A DNA stretch of 64,000 bases from Erythrocercus mccallii (GCA_013397435.1 VZRG01000763.1:1-64000); one strand, 5' to 3'. Positions 1 to 13,400 are shown, counted from the first letter of the stretch. Notes: generated by a model from the letters alone, not told the origin. Made by a program: numbers and translations.

Positions 1-1990
1 CAAAACTTTTTCCAAATTTGTAAATATTGTAAATAAACCTTTTTGATTTTTCTATTAAAATCGGATTGGCGATTTTTCATTTATAACAGTGCGTAATCTT
101 GTGGAACTTCAACTTTCTTGCTGTTGTACTTTTAATATAAACTATCATTGGTAACCTGTCTCACCGATGCTCCAGGCTCTGATATGCCTTTGAGAAGACT
201 CTTCATTTCTCTAAAAGTCAGCTCCTAGTCCTGTAATGACAATTTCCACTATTGCAGGTGCCACTGGCTCCAGGATGACAATGTTTTTAATAGGATAGAC
301 ACATGGCCTGATTTTCCTTTCCTCTAGGATCACCATATAGATGGTAAGTAGTTGCTCCTGAGTTAGAAGAAAGCTGCAAGTGCAGGACAAATGCAAGTAA
401 GCACAGAAACCAAGGTGCTGCAGATGAGTAATTTTTAGTGTTAATTGTGACAAATGTGAGACTGAAAGTTGCCTCCCTGATGCCACACATCATCCAGTAG
501 GCTCAGGTCAGGACCCTGCTGAGATGGAGGCAGGTGTTTCAGAATGGCAGCTGCACTAAATCCCCGTCTCCTTGAAGAAAAGTGATCCGTACAGAATGAA
601 TACTGGCCCTCTCTAGACATTATATTTCTTTTTTCTTTGCCAGCTTTTCCATTTTCCCCGACTTCTCCAACTGAAAGCTTTCTGCCTAGGGAAATGGAGA
701 GCTTCACAGTATGAATCAGCCTCAGGGGCAATTTTAGCTTGATGCAGTGACACGAGCACAGTCTAAACTGAAATATTTGGAAGTCACCATAAAGGGCACA
801 TGAAGGGATAATCCCTCATTTTTTTCACTTGTTCCTGAGAGACTGTTTGGCAGGGCTCCCAAAAGGCTGTGGCAGTGGGCAAGCAGAGTCTGGCCAGCAA
901 ACATAACATATTAAGGAAACAATTAATCTTCATTCCAAATTATCTGCCACTACTGACTGCATACTTATGCACAGTAATTAATCCCCTTTCTTGCTGAGGA
1001 ATTGATTCACTGCATTTTAACTCAAGTTTCTCCAGACACTTTTGTTGCCCTCAGCAGCTTTGCTGGGACTTTCTCCTGATCATACTCTGCTTTTTCTCCT
1101 CCTGATGCAAGGTGCAAAAGTGATAGTGGAGATTCAACTACTATCCCAGAATAATCCCTTATTGATAAGGTAAATATATAATCATCCAGCTGAAAAAAAA
1201 TGAGAGATGATGTAATTTGTTCTGATTCCACGGTATGTTGATAGAGTAGACAAAACTATGAACAATGCAGACACATCACTAGAGAAGCCTTTAAAAAACC
1301 CGTGGAGTGACTCTCTCCCTGTTTTCATTCAGATGAGTAAATCTTTCTTACAATCAGTCACATGTGATGATGGAAGGTGGGTTTGGACCAAACCCTCCTC
1401 TTGACCAGCTTAAAATAATCCAGACCTAAATTGATGTTGCTTATGTATTGTTGTATTCCAGGTAAGCCATCTGCCCCACAGGTGTGAGAGGCAAAGACAA
1501 CTTTTACAATGTTTGGGGTTCTTTATAATTACTTATTGCTATCCTAGCAATAATGTAGGATTGGGAATTTGTTATCTTGACATTATTTATTTGGCTGCAT
1601 TTTTGTAAACCTAGCTGGGAATCTATGAAAAAATATTTATTTGGTCCACATGTTCATTTCATTTCTACTATTTTTAGGTCAAAATTTGAAGTCTTGTTTC
1701 TACACATTTTAGCAGAAGTCATTGTAGAACTAATGTCTGATTACAGTAAAACACATCTATCAACTAATTATTTTATAGTTCAAACTATGATTGCCAAAAA
1801 TGGAGTCTCTTCCAAGATTAGAAAAACTCAGTAATTCCTTTGTGCAGAATACAGTTAGCACAAAGTAATTACTACAACAAATAATCTTAAAAGTTTCACA
1901 TCTTAACAGTTGGATGTATCCAGAAAATAGACAAGGAGGTCCACAGAATTAGAGATTTCAGCTTTTTCCTTTAATACTCTCAGTAGCATT
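1..1990. other. Intergenic or intronic DNA, no gene seen
   Basis: Mixed-composition, AT-leaning sequence. The open frames on the minus strand between about 211 and 731 overlap one another, lack convincing splice sites and have no recognisable domain, so I do not call them. One CAG|GTAAGC site with a T-rich run before it lies at 1461/1462 on the plus strand and is discussed under findings. Nothing else is supported here. Confidence 0.6.
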
Positions 1991-2383
1991 TGTGATGTTG
2001 TAGTGCACTAAGTAGGTAGTTCATTCTTGTATTTGCACTGAGTTTTCCCCTCACTAACACCTGCTGTATCTTCCCCATAACCCCCTGCTTCCCCTGCACA
2101 CCTGACCCCCAGGTGTCACCTCCCCCTTGGTCTGCCACCATTGGCCAGCAACCCCCTCCCCTCCCCCTCCTGGACCAAGGGCACAAAAGTGACCGGCCCA
2201 GGTGACCCTTCCTCTTTTCCCTGCTCGGGCACATGGAATAAGTTCTACCAATAAACTGTGGGACTGGATCCCGGGAGAGAGAAGAGCGCCTTTCGTCTTT
2301 TACCTTTGTCCTTGCCTCAGTTTCCCCCCCGAGGACTGTCGCTAGCCAGGGTAGTCCTCCCCGGGGCGAGGGAAACTGCGGCA
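1991..2383 (+). mobile_element. Solo LTR of an endogenous retrovirus (class uncertain)
   Basis: The element starts with TG (TGTGATGTTG at 1991) and ends with CA (GCGGCA, ending 2383), giving 393 bp, a normal LTR length. A polyadenylation signal AATAAA lies at 2250-2255 in plus orientation and is followed by a pyrimidine-rich and then GC-rich segment, as expected for R-U5. Positions 2085-2175 are strongly C-rich. GCAT flanks both sides (1986-1989 and 2385-2388), but it does not sit exactly against the TG and CA ends, so the target-site duplication and the exact borders are uncertain by a base or so. No primer-binding site or internal gag, pol or env sequence follows, so this is a solo LTR left by recombination. 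The modest decay and many remaining CpGs suggest it is not very old. Overlapping open frames on both strands inside it are by-products of GC-rich DNA. Confidence 0.65.
2250..2255 (+). promoter_or_regulatory. AATAAA polyadenylation signal inside the LTR
   Basis: AATAAA in the context ACCAATAAACTGTGGG. Its place about two thirds of the way through the 393-bp element sets the plus orientation of the LTR and roughly marks the R region. Confidence 0.6.
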
Positions 2384-2649
2384 TGCATAATTAAGCAATG
2401 TGGTTGCAATATTAAGGAATGCCACCTGGGGAGGGATTGCTCTGAAATTACACTCTCTCCTGTTAGTGCCACACACACTGTTTTACACGCAACAGCTTAC
2501 ATGTAGTCAACCCAAAAAACAGCTTTATGCCGATATCCACCACTGAAATTTGGTTAATTATGAAGCCAAAATAGGGGTATGCAGGTGTTACCTTGGGGTC
2601 TGCAAGATCCTGAGATGTATTTTTTGTTATTCAATTGTTAAGGGAAGTG

Positions 2650-2850
2650 CATGCTGAGGTTTTGCATTTCCTAGTCTTATTTTCCCAGAACATACTTTCT
2701 CTGAAAATTTCTATCTTCTTTTATCTCTAAATACTACCTTCTATTTTGGCTAAATTATTATCCTAAATTAACTGTTGTTAAGCTTTTCAGCCTAATCATT
2801 ATTCTGTTATTACTACAAGCATAGAAATAAAACTCAATTTCATCTGTCCT
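2650..2850 (+). repeat. Old dispersed or duplicated repeat, copy A
   Basis: This segment aligns with 5443-5689. The best part is 2721-2850, which includes an exact 16-bp match, TTAAGCTTTTCAGCCT, at 2778-2793, a shared TCTCTAAATACT at 2724-2735, and a shared end CATCTG.CCT at 2841-2850. Upstream, CATGCT and CCCAGAACA match in order as well. By eye, identity in the best part is about 70-75 percent. I do not know the family. It could be an old transposon or a decayed local duplication. Confidence 0.55.
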
Positions 2851-5442
2851 CAATTTTTTTTCCCAAATACTTTCAGCTTTATAAGAAAGGAAAAACAGTC
2901 TTAAAAACATCTTAAAAAGGAACAGGGTTGGGGGGTTTCGTGTATTTTTTTGAGTAGCTTTGACAGAAAACCTGTCATACTACAGTTGACTTAAGTCATG
3001 AAAGAAGAAATAATTTTAGCATTTGTTAGTGCAACTTAATGGAGGGAAAACAAAACATCTAAAACATTGAAAGAAAACCAGTAATCTAATCTTGCCTAAC
3101 CTTTCTTCTATTTATCTGTATTCAGTCAAGTGGATTATTCTGAAGATGTTCAGATAGCTGGGGTTTAGCTGGTATGGGATTTAGCAGGAACATCCATCAT
3201 GCTTCTTTTCCTGTCTGGGAGATGCTTACTGTAAACATTCACAGAGTATGGGTAAAATATAGCTTAGACTAAGCTGCTTTTGTAGAGCAACACAAAATGA
3301 CTGCACAAAGAAAGACACGGTAGAGAACAGCCAAGAGTAAGTCAGCTTCTTGTTTGAAGCTTGCAGATCATATTGTGCATGACCAAACTAGCCACCCTTG
3401 ATCTCACATTGGCTTCACTGCCACTAAAAGTCTTTGGTGCAGTTACTATTGTTTGCTTCTGGCTAGAATGGGGGAGAAAAACACTTTAGTGCATGATTAA
3501 ACTAGCTCCAGACATCTAAGCTGGACTCTTAGATGAAGGTCCTGTTTGGGTTCTCATCATCTCAAAACTGATGTTTCATAGAATGTTTCTGTTTGGCCTT
3601 GGTAGAGCAGGGCTGCAGACAGAACTCACCTTTCTGTTCTCCTCGACAGCACTTCCCTTTCCTCCCTCTTCTGCAACACAGGATGCTTGTCCCCCCTGGT
3701 GCAGCTTCCCAGTGTTTATTCCACTTCCCTATCTCTACTCTTCCTCATACCCTGACAAATTTTCCTTTCCCCTTAGGTATTAGGAGGGAATCCTCTGTTT
3801 CATCTTAACCTTTGTCACTAACTTTCAAACCAGGTCCTTGATGTGCACTTTGCTGCTTGTAGGATGCCCCCTGTAACCACTCCTGGATCTACCTTGTCAT
3901 CCTTCTATGATCCCTTCCTTCACCCTCTGCCTGGCTTTGATAGCAGTAGCAGACCTGGTGGCAGCCATGTTGCAAATGTTCTGTATTTCATTGTCTCTCC
4001 ACAGAAAACCTTCTGCAAATGAAACATTCCTCACAGAGGAGGGCTTCAGAGACCATGTATTTTTTACCCAGAGCTACGTAGAGATGTATAGTATATTCAG
4101 TATTAATGGCTCTATTCAGGAATATCCTGCCTAAAGATCCCAGGGATCAGCTCATTCTCACTGCTTCTGAGGGATGGCCAGGGAATCTTTTCTCTGTCTC
4201 CTGAGGTCACTCAGACCTTTAGGGGGCTTCCAGCACACAGGCAGGCTGCCTGGGCATCACATGAGCTCTCTGAAGCAGTCACAGCCTTCTTGGACAATAA
4301 CTGCCTGTGAATAATGGATCACCCCAGCCAGGCATGCTGGGGATATATTATTCAAATGGCAGCAATACCCAAAAAAGAAAAAGCCACGCTTGGATTTTGT
4401 ATAATCACAGGATAGCAATCAACCTCCGAACACACGGGTGGCTGCTTTCCTGGCACTACACGTTTGGTAAAAGAATGCCAGGCTTGCAAGCCTTAATTAG
4501 TACTTAATAAACTGAAAAGGTGTAACTTACACTGCTCATTTACCTATAGAGAGATATTCTTCTTGCTCCCTCTGTGCCTTTCTGGACTTCAGGCCTTCTT
4601 ATTTTCCCTCTGCTCTCAACAGCAGTGGAGAGAAAATAAAATGGCATCTTTAGGCTGAGTGAGGCAATTTGTTTATTATGGTTTGTGACACTGTTCTTGC
4701 AGCTAGCAAGCTAAGCCAAAATCACGTCTTTTTTATATATAACACTCAGCTAAATTGATTCAGGAGCTGTATTTCAGCAGAAGATGCAATACTGTGAGGG
4801 AAGTACCCTCCAATGGCATAGACGCAGAGTCCTCCCAACAAAGTGAGTTTCCATTTGTCTGTGTTTAACCCAATGTGAACACGGTCTTCAGACATTTTAT
4901 GTAATTATTTCAAATTGTTACATCTATCCAGAGAAATACAGTCCATGGCTATGGGGCAGGTTATATTCCAGTTGTTACATAAAGTCTGAGGACTTAAAAC
5001 TTACAGTCTGACTCTGGCTGTGCCCTTTCCACAGCTTCGCCAGAGCTGGCAACTTGTATGTCTCCTCTCCTTAAATGCAGGTTGTACATACAAAAGTAGG
5101 TCATACATGCATACACATCTCTGCAGTCCCTCCTGAATGTCAGGAAACAGTAATTTCCATTTGCTCTGCAAAGACAATGCCTGGGATGATAAATCTTAGC
5201 TCACAATCATTTTGTTTAAAAGGACACCTCTCATCAAGTAAGGGGCATTAAAAAAACTCTTTACTCAGCCACAGACAGCAAAAAGGCTTTAACTGTGTCC
5301 TTATGTCCAGAGAAAGTATGAAGAATATTGACAGGGTTTATTTTGAATGATACAAATATAGAGAAGCTGCTAAATGTAATTGCAAGAAAATTAATATGGA
5401 GAATACTTTTATAATATAAAATATGTGAAAGCTTAAGAAAAA
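2851..5442. other. Intergenic or intronic DNA, no gene seen
   Basis: AT-rich unique sequence. Short open frames near 3571-3808 and 3907-4134 on the plus strand have no start context, domain or splice support. I see no RNA gene or further repeat that I can name. Confidence 0.55.
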
Positions 5443-5689
5443 CATGCTAATTTTCTTTCTGTCCCAGAACAGACATTTTCCAAAAAGCTATTATAAAATA
5501 CATTTATTCTGATACTACAGTAATACTACCATATTCAAGAAATTAATTCATCCACTTATATCTCTAAATACTGACTTTTACTCAGCCTTAATAATGCCCC
5601 TGAATTAACTATCATTAAGCTTTTCAGCCTTGTCATTCTTTTCATATTACCATGTGAGCATAAAACTACCCAGCCCTTTCATCTGACCT
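5443..5689 (+). repeat. Old dispersed or duplicated repeat, copy B
   Basis: Counterpart of 2650-2850 in the same orientation, about 2.8 kb away. TTAAGCTTTTCAGCCT recurs at 5615-5630, TCTCTAAATACT at 5561-5572, and the CATCTG.CCT end at 5680-5689. Relative to copy A it carries about 60 extra bases (roughly 5492-5555) between the upstream CCCAGAACA block and the core. Beyond 5690 the similarity fades. Confidence 0.55.
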
Positions 5690-7232
5690 TCAAAAACTGA
5701 AGCGGTATTGTGGATAAAGACCTGGAAAATCACAGTCAATGCTCTTGTTGACTTCAGCAGTGCCAAGGTTTCATCCAGGTGTTCTCTAATACAATGCCTT
5801 TGTGAAGCTATGAAGGCACTTGATTGTAGGTACATGCTGATGACCTCCAGCTGAGATGCCAATATTGTGCAGTGGATTTCAGCCTGTTGGCAATAGATTT
5901 GCATTCCATGGTTGTCTTTTAACCTATACTTACCTGTGGACAGAAGACTAAAAACCTGATCCCCACTGCAACAGCATAGACCCATACCTGAATGACAGGT
6001 TCAGCACATGGCAAGAATTGGTGGTGGAGAGCTACAAGGCCCTGAGGGCAGTCGTTGTACACCACAGAAAGTCATGTGGAGCTATCTTTTCCACTAATTT
6101 TGTATTACTGTGAAACAGCAAGACTGTGACATCTTCAGAAGCCACAAAGTCACTTAAGAGTCTAAGTCTCCTTAGACTTAGGTTTCACTCCTGGAAGTCT
6201 TGAAATACCTCCAAGCATTGCACAGAGGTTTTTCCCAATTAGTTGCCAGAATTTAGTTCATCAAAGGAATGTTGAATTAGAGATTATTCACATTTTTAAA
6301 GGTATCTGAGCTGACATCTGCTTCTCATAGGCTGATGCTGATCCTTTAGGAATGCTTCTGGGATCTGAATGCTGGCTCATGCAGACAGACTTACTTTTCT
6401 GACCTACATATATATAAAACACAGGCAGTTTTGTATCAAACCAAACCAAAAGAAAAAGTTGCAAGGTTGCCTTTCAAAGTGTTCTGCCATATCCAGATAC
6501 TGACTGTATCTGCAGAACCTCCTGAGCATCACAGTCTGCCCACAGAAACAAGTCAACAGGGCTCCTGGGGCTCGATGCTGACTGAAGAATGTAGAGGTGT
6601 TATGCTGGATCTGGTGATGGGAAAGCTCCTCTGGTCTCCAATGGTCATGGAGCTGTCATGGCTAATGTAGCAGAGGAGACAAGTTTGCAAAACACAACCA
6701 TTTGGTGACCACAAAAGAAAATACTTAATGTGGATCTCTGAATGGAAGAGAAAGAAAAATTGAGTCCTGAGCTTCCAAATACTGAACTGAGGTAAAAGAG
6801 AAAGGGCTTGATGGAAGTGACCATTAATCAATTTGCAATACATTCCATTATTTAAAACATTAATTACCTTTCTGCTAAATTAAGCTGAATCAGTAGCTCT
6901 GTTTAAATGTGCCTACTGTAGCAAAATCCATCCTCATTTTCTGATCACTCTCTTACCCTGCAATGGGAACCACTCTGTGAGGAGAATCTTTGATCTAAAA
7001 AAAGTAAGTAAGCATAAATACTCTGGTTATGACCATCTCATTTGGAAACTCAGAAAAATAATAATGAGTTTTGATCCATGATACGTTTGAGGAACAGGAT
7101 GATATATTCACCCTTGTGGTTTGCATCTATAGAATGACTTAGGTGTGTTGATTTTGAGTTAAGTTGACTCTGGAGACATTTTCCTCTTTATTACATCTCA
7201 ATTGGTTCTTTTTTGTGTCTTCTTTTTCTTTC

Positions 7233-7249
7233 TTTTTTTTTTTTTTTTT
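7233..7249 (+). repeat. Poly-T tract
   Basis: Seventeen consecutive T, preceded by a T-rich stretch from about 7208. It may be the reversed poly-A tail of a decayed retrocopy, but no retrocopy is recognisable beside it. Confidence 0.8.
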
Positions 7250-10200
7250 GGAAGAAACCTTGCAGGATTTTTTAAACATGTCTTCCAGATTTTTTTTCCC
7301 AGAATTGCCTATTAGTTAATGGACAAAGTTTAACAATACTTGTTAACCTCAATTCAGCCCACTAAGCTTGGAAAGTAATAAAATATAAGGTTGTGATATG
7401 AATTTTAAAACATCAGAGGATTGTTTGCAGTCAATGCCAAGATATTTATTCTAAATAAATGATGAGCCAAATCGATTTATATCTTTAATGCTTTCTACTT
7501 AAAAAAGCCAAACAGACAAAAAGCACACCTCCCTATTGCTTTAGTTCAGACAAACAGTTTCTAGTTTAGAATGTAAAAATTATCAGTAAAAAGGTAAAAA
7601 AATAATTTCATTAATGGAGAATAACAGAAAATGTTGGGTGTCCTATGACAGTTTTTGGAAATTATATATAAATTTAAATATTCCTAGTTTTGAACATTCA
7701 GCTGCATTTGCCAACATTGCTCACTCCCACCTGTTTCAGACAGTAGTCACTTTGGAGTGTTGTGAGGAGCAGAATTGCCTTTATGGAAAACTGTACCAAA
7801 CAAACAGATTCCAGCACAAATCAAAAAATAGTGATGAGAGGAGCTCAGGTAGGGAAGTGATTGCAGTGGTATCACTATTCCTGGCAAATCAGCTGTGTTT
7901 GTGCAGATGATTCTCTTAACAACCAAGGAAGGTGGAGAGGTGGTGTTAGGAAGGGACCTACCCTCCTATTCCCTTGAATGTCAATGTTTAAAAAACAAAA
8001 GGAAGTATTTTCTGGTGGTTCTGTGAGCCCTAGCTATGAGAAGGAATCCAAGATGTTGCTTCTGTGGATGTTCCTCACTCCTTAAGTTAGGTCTGGTGTC
8101 TATACTAGGACAGCACCTGGGCATTTCGGCATCTTCGAAGCACAGAGGATCACAAGGACACTCTTGAGGGAGAAGATGCTAACAGGCAAGGGAAATGCAT
8201 GTGCCACAGTTTTATTCCCACGGTAATACTGGCTCAAATGTTTCCATCAGACTTCAGCCTCCCACTCCTGCTCCCCACCACCTTCTCAGCTATGCCTCTC
8301 CAGCTGGTTTTAGAGCCCCATATAAAATTTTATCAGATAATGGATTCACAGTAAAAGCTAGCTTGCATGAAAAGAGGGAAGGCTTTGTTTTCTACCTAGA
8401 GCAGTTCCCCAGTAGTACTCATTGCTCAGCCCCACAAACAGTGATGGCAGCTTGTCACCAGGACATGTCAGGGAACGAAAGCCTGAAGCTGACATTGTGG
8501 CTGAGGAATGTGAAGGAGAAATCAAACACTGTGCTGGATATCCACATTTCTCAGACTGCCCTTTCTCCTGGCTGAAAGCAAGACAGCTTTACTCTGGTTT
8601 GTTGGAAGTCTAGTGAACATCTGTGTATTGCAGCCTGCTGTGGTTTAATGAGGTGTTTCACACACTTTCCTCTAGTTAATGCAGATCAATTTCCTGAGGA
8701 CGTATCTATACATGAAGTTGCTTTGCAAAGGGAACCCCTGAGCGCTCCTGTATGTGCAGTACTGCTCCCAAAGATGCCCCAAAGCCCTGCAGCAGGGCAA
8801 GGGCTGCTCCCAGCCTCTTCCCCAGCCCCAGGGTGTCCATTCTTCTACCTGGGTCTCATGGGTACAGGAGTTAGGAGGGCAGTCCCAGAGGATTGCTGGG
8901 GACTTGGATTTGCAGCCTCTCCACCCAGTTTGTTCTCTCTCTGGCGCCCCATCAGGGGACAGACTGCTTGGCAGAGACAAAAGAAAATTTCTGGCCCAGA
9001 GACAACTTGGTCCCCTGCATTATATCATGGAGGAAATTACTCTGTTGTAACTTTGTCAGTAGCAAATGAATTCACCATAATTATTGCATTCAGTGTGAAT
9101 CCCAGTGGAAGCAATAATGATTTTCAGTTTATTCAAAAAGGTTGCTATTTTCCCTGACAAAAAAAATTATGACCTAAAAATATCTGATGTATTTCTCATT
9201 ACTTTAGTGACTGTAATGATATGTTTGGAAGAAATACCAATTTTCCTGTCTACTGCTTTTGACACAACAACAATTAGTCATAAGCAATGAAAAAAAGACA
9301 TTAGTTAAGAAGTGGTAAGAAATACACAATGGTTCTATATTCATAGCTATTGGATTATTATTTGGTTACATTAGTCTAATTCAATCTGTAGAATCAGGGA
9401 TTTAGAAAACACACCCTGTAAAAATTCAAACCTGTTGATTGTAAAGAGGCAAAAGAATTGTATCTCATCAGTATAGTCCTTCCAGAGGAAAAAGGCACTT
9501 TGGTAACAGCCAGGTATCACATCATGTTGTGAAAATAACAATGCAGTTTTCAGGAAACCAAGCTAGGCTTAGGATGGTAGTGTTTGTCTAATTACAGAGA
9601 GAGAGAACATAATCACATAATGCTATTTCTGTGCCTTGTCACAGTTTGGCTATTATATCTCTAATTATTCAAGTAAATATATGGAAAAATAGATTTGTAA
9701 AGGCTCTCCTTAACCATTTGCTTTATTAATGTTTGTTAGTGTGTTTGTTGGTCACTTCTTTTATTCATCTATTTGATAAACATAAAAAACTATTATGAAA
9801 ATGGTCACTATTAATATTTCAGAAACCTAAAACCCCTTCACTGTGACAACTGTACTGCACTGATTTTGGCTTTTATTTTCCCTTTCTTTACTCTTCCCAA
9901 GTCCCCTCCAGATACTGCACTTTCAACTATTTTCTTCTCACATGTTATCTTACCTGCACTTTCCAATGTTGCATGCAGAATTTTCTGTGAATCCATCTTC
10001 ATAAACAATTTATGGAGGAAGAATCTCTTACTTCTCTGCCAGTCCTTGTCCAGAGGGTAGGTTCGGTCTCCAGCACCAACAGGTGAGTCATTGACACTCA
10101 TCACCCTTGCCATATAGACTGCTTCTCTCAGACTGAGCTGCATCTTTCTCAGCTTTCCCTAGCACCATGTGCTCATGATATAATTATGAATTTACTGCCT

Positions 10201-10382
10201 GTTAAACATAAATCTCATGTGCTTTGGAAGTCTAGATTGTCAAGGCTGCAATCTATACTCTTAAAACAGGAGGGAGAGTGGCTGGACTTTGGGGCTCTGT
10301 GAAGGTCCAAGATGAAGGTTTTACTGCTTCGTTGGAATTTGGAGCCTTCTCCTAATGATGGGACATGGGTTAGGCTACATAT

Positions 10383-10400
10383 ACTCTCTCTCTCTCTCTG
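10383..10400 (+). repeat. CT dinucleotide microsatellite
   Basis: About nine CT units followed by GTGT. An ordinary simple repeat. Confidence 0.85.
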
Positions 10401-13400
10401 TGTTAAAAGAAATCCCAAATCTGTCTGCTCTCAAGCAGGATATTAATCTGAGCATGAGCTAAAGCTGTATGGCTAAGAAGACACATTATCATGGGCTCAG
10501 CACAGGCAGCTCTGACAAGAGCTAAGGTCTGGCTCCTGTAGAAGTCAAAAGAAATTTGCCTCTTTCTCAATGCAAAACCAGGTTCTACCACAGCATGAGG
10601 CTATTTCTCTATTTCCTTTTCTTTCAAAGTTAGATAATTTCCCTCCCCCACTTCTTCATTTCTTACAATTTCTGGTAGACTGGGAAATATAATTTTGGTA
10701 TTTTTTATATTGTGAGCACAGAAGAAATTGGTTTTGTTTCATTACGCTCACCCTGCAAAAATTTGGGTTCTGCTGTGCTCTTTGCCTGCCAGTTTCCAAT
10801 TACACAAAAAGATACACTATTAAAATGTAGAATAACTTGCACTACTTGCACTTTTCTAAAGCTTACTGCTTATAGGACTGATTTAAACTGCACCTACTGC
10901 ATCAGCTAAACAAGTTGGTCCTATTATTTTCTACAGATAATGGGGATCATCTGTTATTAATGAAGCTTAATGTATTCACCTCATTTTCCTTGCTGAGTTC
11001 ACTCAGCAACAGACCCCAAACAACAATGAGCGTGGTAAGGTTTTTGAAATGACAGCCCAAGCTCTCCAAGACAGAGGTTATGCAAATGCTGCCATGGTAA
11101 GACGAGTCCTCTTTGAGGCTTCTTGTTTACAAAAGTCCCTCTGAGAGTGTCTTGCCTCTGCTGCATGGGGTCCAGTGAGTCCCACCAGAGCTAATGTCCA
11201 GCAGTGCAGTAGCTTCACCCACTGACTCTCTTCCTCTGCCCTTTCTCAGAGGGTCCTGGGCCAGACTAAGTTTTAAATGGCACCAAAATTAGGAAAACAC
11301 ACTAAAATGGAGAACTGCCTGCACATCTCTTTGAGTTATGCTTTGAAATACTTTACAAAGTGTCAGTGCCAGTGACTGTTGAAGACCTGATTTATTGTTC
11401 AAAACTCACTTTGTTTTATTCACAGAATTGCTAGCTTCTCATATGGAGCAGATACATATTATAGATCATGAAATGAATATATATGAAAGTTTCCAGGTCT
11501 CCTGAGCCCCTCTCCCCCTTATAAAGTTCTTTGAAGTCAAACCAAAAACAAACCTCTAATTATCTGGAGAAAACCCTATGAACAAGGAGCCTTACCATCA
11601 GAAAGAAATTTTCACCCATCATCTATAATGGTATTCCCATGCAAAATCTTTATCTGCACACTTTCTAAGGCATCTTACTTCTGCATGACTTCTGAAAGTC
11701 TTCAAGTACCAGGAGCCCAGGACAATATGATTTCTCTGAGTTCCTTGGTTTTAATGTGGTCCCTACTGAAAAGTTGGAATATTCTGTAATAACGACACCA
11801 AGCACAAAATATTTGCTTTAAGAAACGCAATGAGAAAATCTTACATTTATTAGGTTCATCAATAGCTCAGACTATTTCACACATGACACACCAAATCTGG
11901 ATTGTACATTGCGACAGGAAAAAAATGTGTTTGAGGGAGAGCTCTCTGCTGGCACTAACTGAATTTAACAGTTTGCAAATCATTTATCAGGTACTAAATA
12001 AGTTCCAGGTGTTCAGAGAAACCTCCAGTCAAAGGCAGAAGGGTGATTTCTGTATCTCTGTGGGTAAAAATGTGATCTCACATCCATAAGCTGCCACTGC
12101 TGTGAATACTAATGTTAATTTTCACTAATTTGGAAAATCAGGTGAGCTGTGTAAATCCTTCATGATCAGAGCATCCAGGGTCACCAGCCATGCTCAAGAA
12201 GCCCACCCAGTTTCAAAAGGCAGTAGTAAAATGAGCTACTTTTCTGAAGGATGGAGGTGTCTTGGTGGATGAGGTAAAGCTGTACGATTCTCTCATTTGT
12301 CAGAACCTATTATGCCACTTCTGAAATTTTACGCTGGCTACACCCGCTCCTGATCCTGTGGGCAGCACGACAGACCCCAGGGGCACAGATGGTGAGTGAC
12401 AGGAGGTGAGGAGGTACATGGCCCCCTGTGCCACTTCCTGCTGCTGCAGAGCAGTGCTGGCCATATCTCAGCTGCAAATGAGGAAATTTGATCGTTGCCA
12501 TAAATTACGTTGCCAACCCCGGTGGCTGTTCCAGCAGTGCTGAGAGCTGCCACCTTGGAGCGAATGCCAAAATGCCAGCCTCCAGGCCATGGGGCAGATG
12601 CAGTAGCTGTGTCCCCTGGAGGCTTCCTGGTGCTGGAGATATCTTCAGAGAGGCAGATGAACCATATTAAGGGCTGATTTGCATGTCAGTCGCTCATACC
12701 ACTACTTCAGAAGTAATTATCTCCTTCTTAGCATCTCCTTCTTCTTAGAAAATATCAGTTGCTACTGAAAATAATAGAAGGAAGTTTATGCATCCCAAGC
12801 AGCTAATGCCCATAAAGAGATCACATAGCATAAAAGGGATTGCCAAGGAAAGGATGCACCAATTTGAAGCTTTTGGCAACAGCCAGATTCCAGACTGATT
12901 TACTTAGAATTAGCCCCAAGGGCAGTTGAGAGCAGTTCCATACATCCCATGTCACATGTCAAAATTTCATTGCCTAAAATGGAAACGGTTCATAAATCAC
13001 AAGGCAGTGCAAGAGCATGCCAAGCAGAGGACCATTAACTGCATATTAGAAGAATTAATCTTTTTAACAAGCAAGTTACTGGAGCTACTGTAAGCAGAAG
13101 GGGGAAAAAAGAAATTCTTTGTAGTGTCCTTGGAACTATTTCCCTTCTTATGTTCTGCCCTCCAAAGCCTGAGTTTCCTTCACAGTGTAATATTTCATCC
13201 TCCTTAGCAGCTGGAAGGTCGATGTTCCATTTGTTAATGTACAAGGTGCAGAATCAGTGACAGCTGTGTCTGTGCCTGACCAAGGGCACGGCATAAGCAG
13301 GCATATGCTACACAGAGCATGTTTCACTTGCTGAGGCAACAGCAGTTTTGTTGTACTTCAAGATTTTTACTATTGAGCCTCTGGATAACTATATCTGTTG

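Noticed and set aside
1980..2384. 134-codon minus-strand frame
   Set aside because: It runs antisense through the solo LTR and is explained by the element's C-rich sequence.
8648..9157. 169-codon plus-strand open frame
   Set aside because: Low-complexity Pro, Ser and Leu composition, overlapping frames on both strands, no domain and no promoter or splice context.
9838..10143. 101-codon minus-strand frame with a CAG|GTAAGA site inside
   Set aside because: The donor-like site is good, but there is no acceptor with a pyrimidine tract before the frame, and no domain is recognised.
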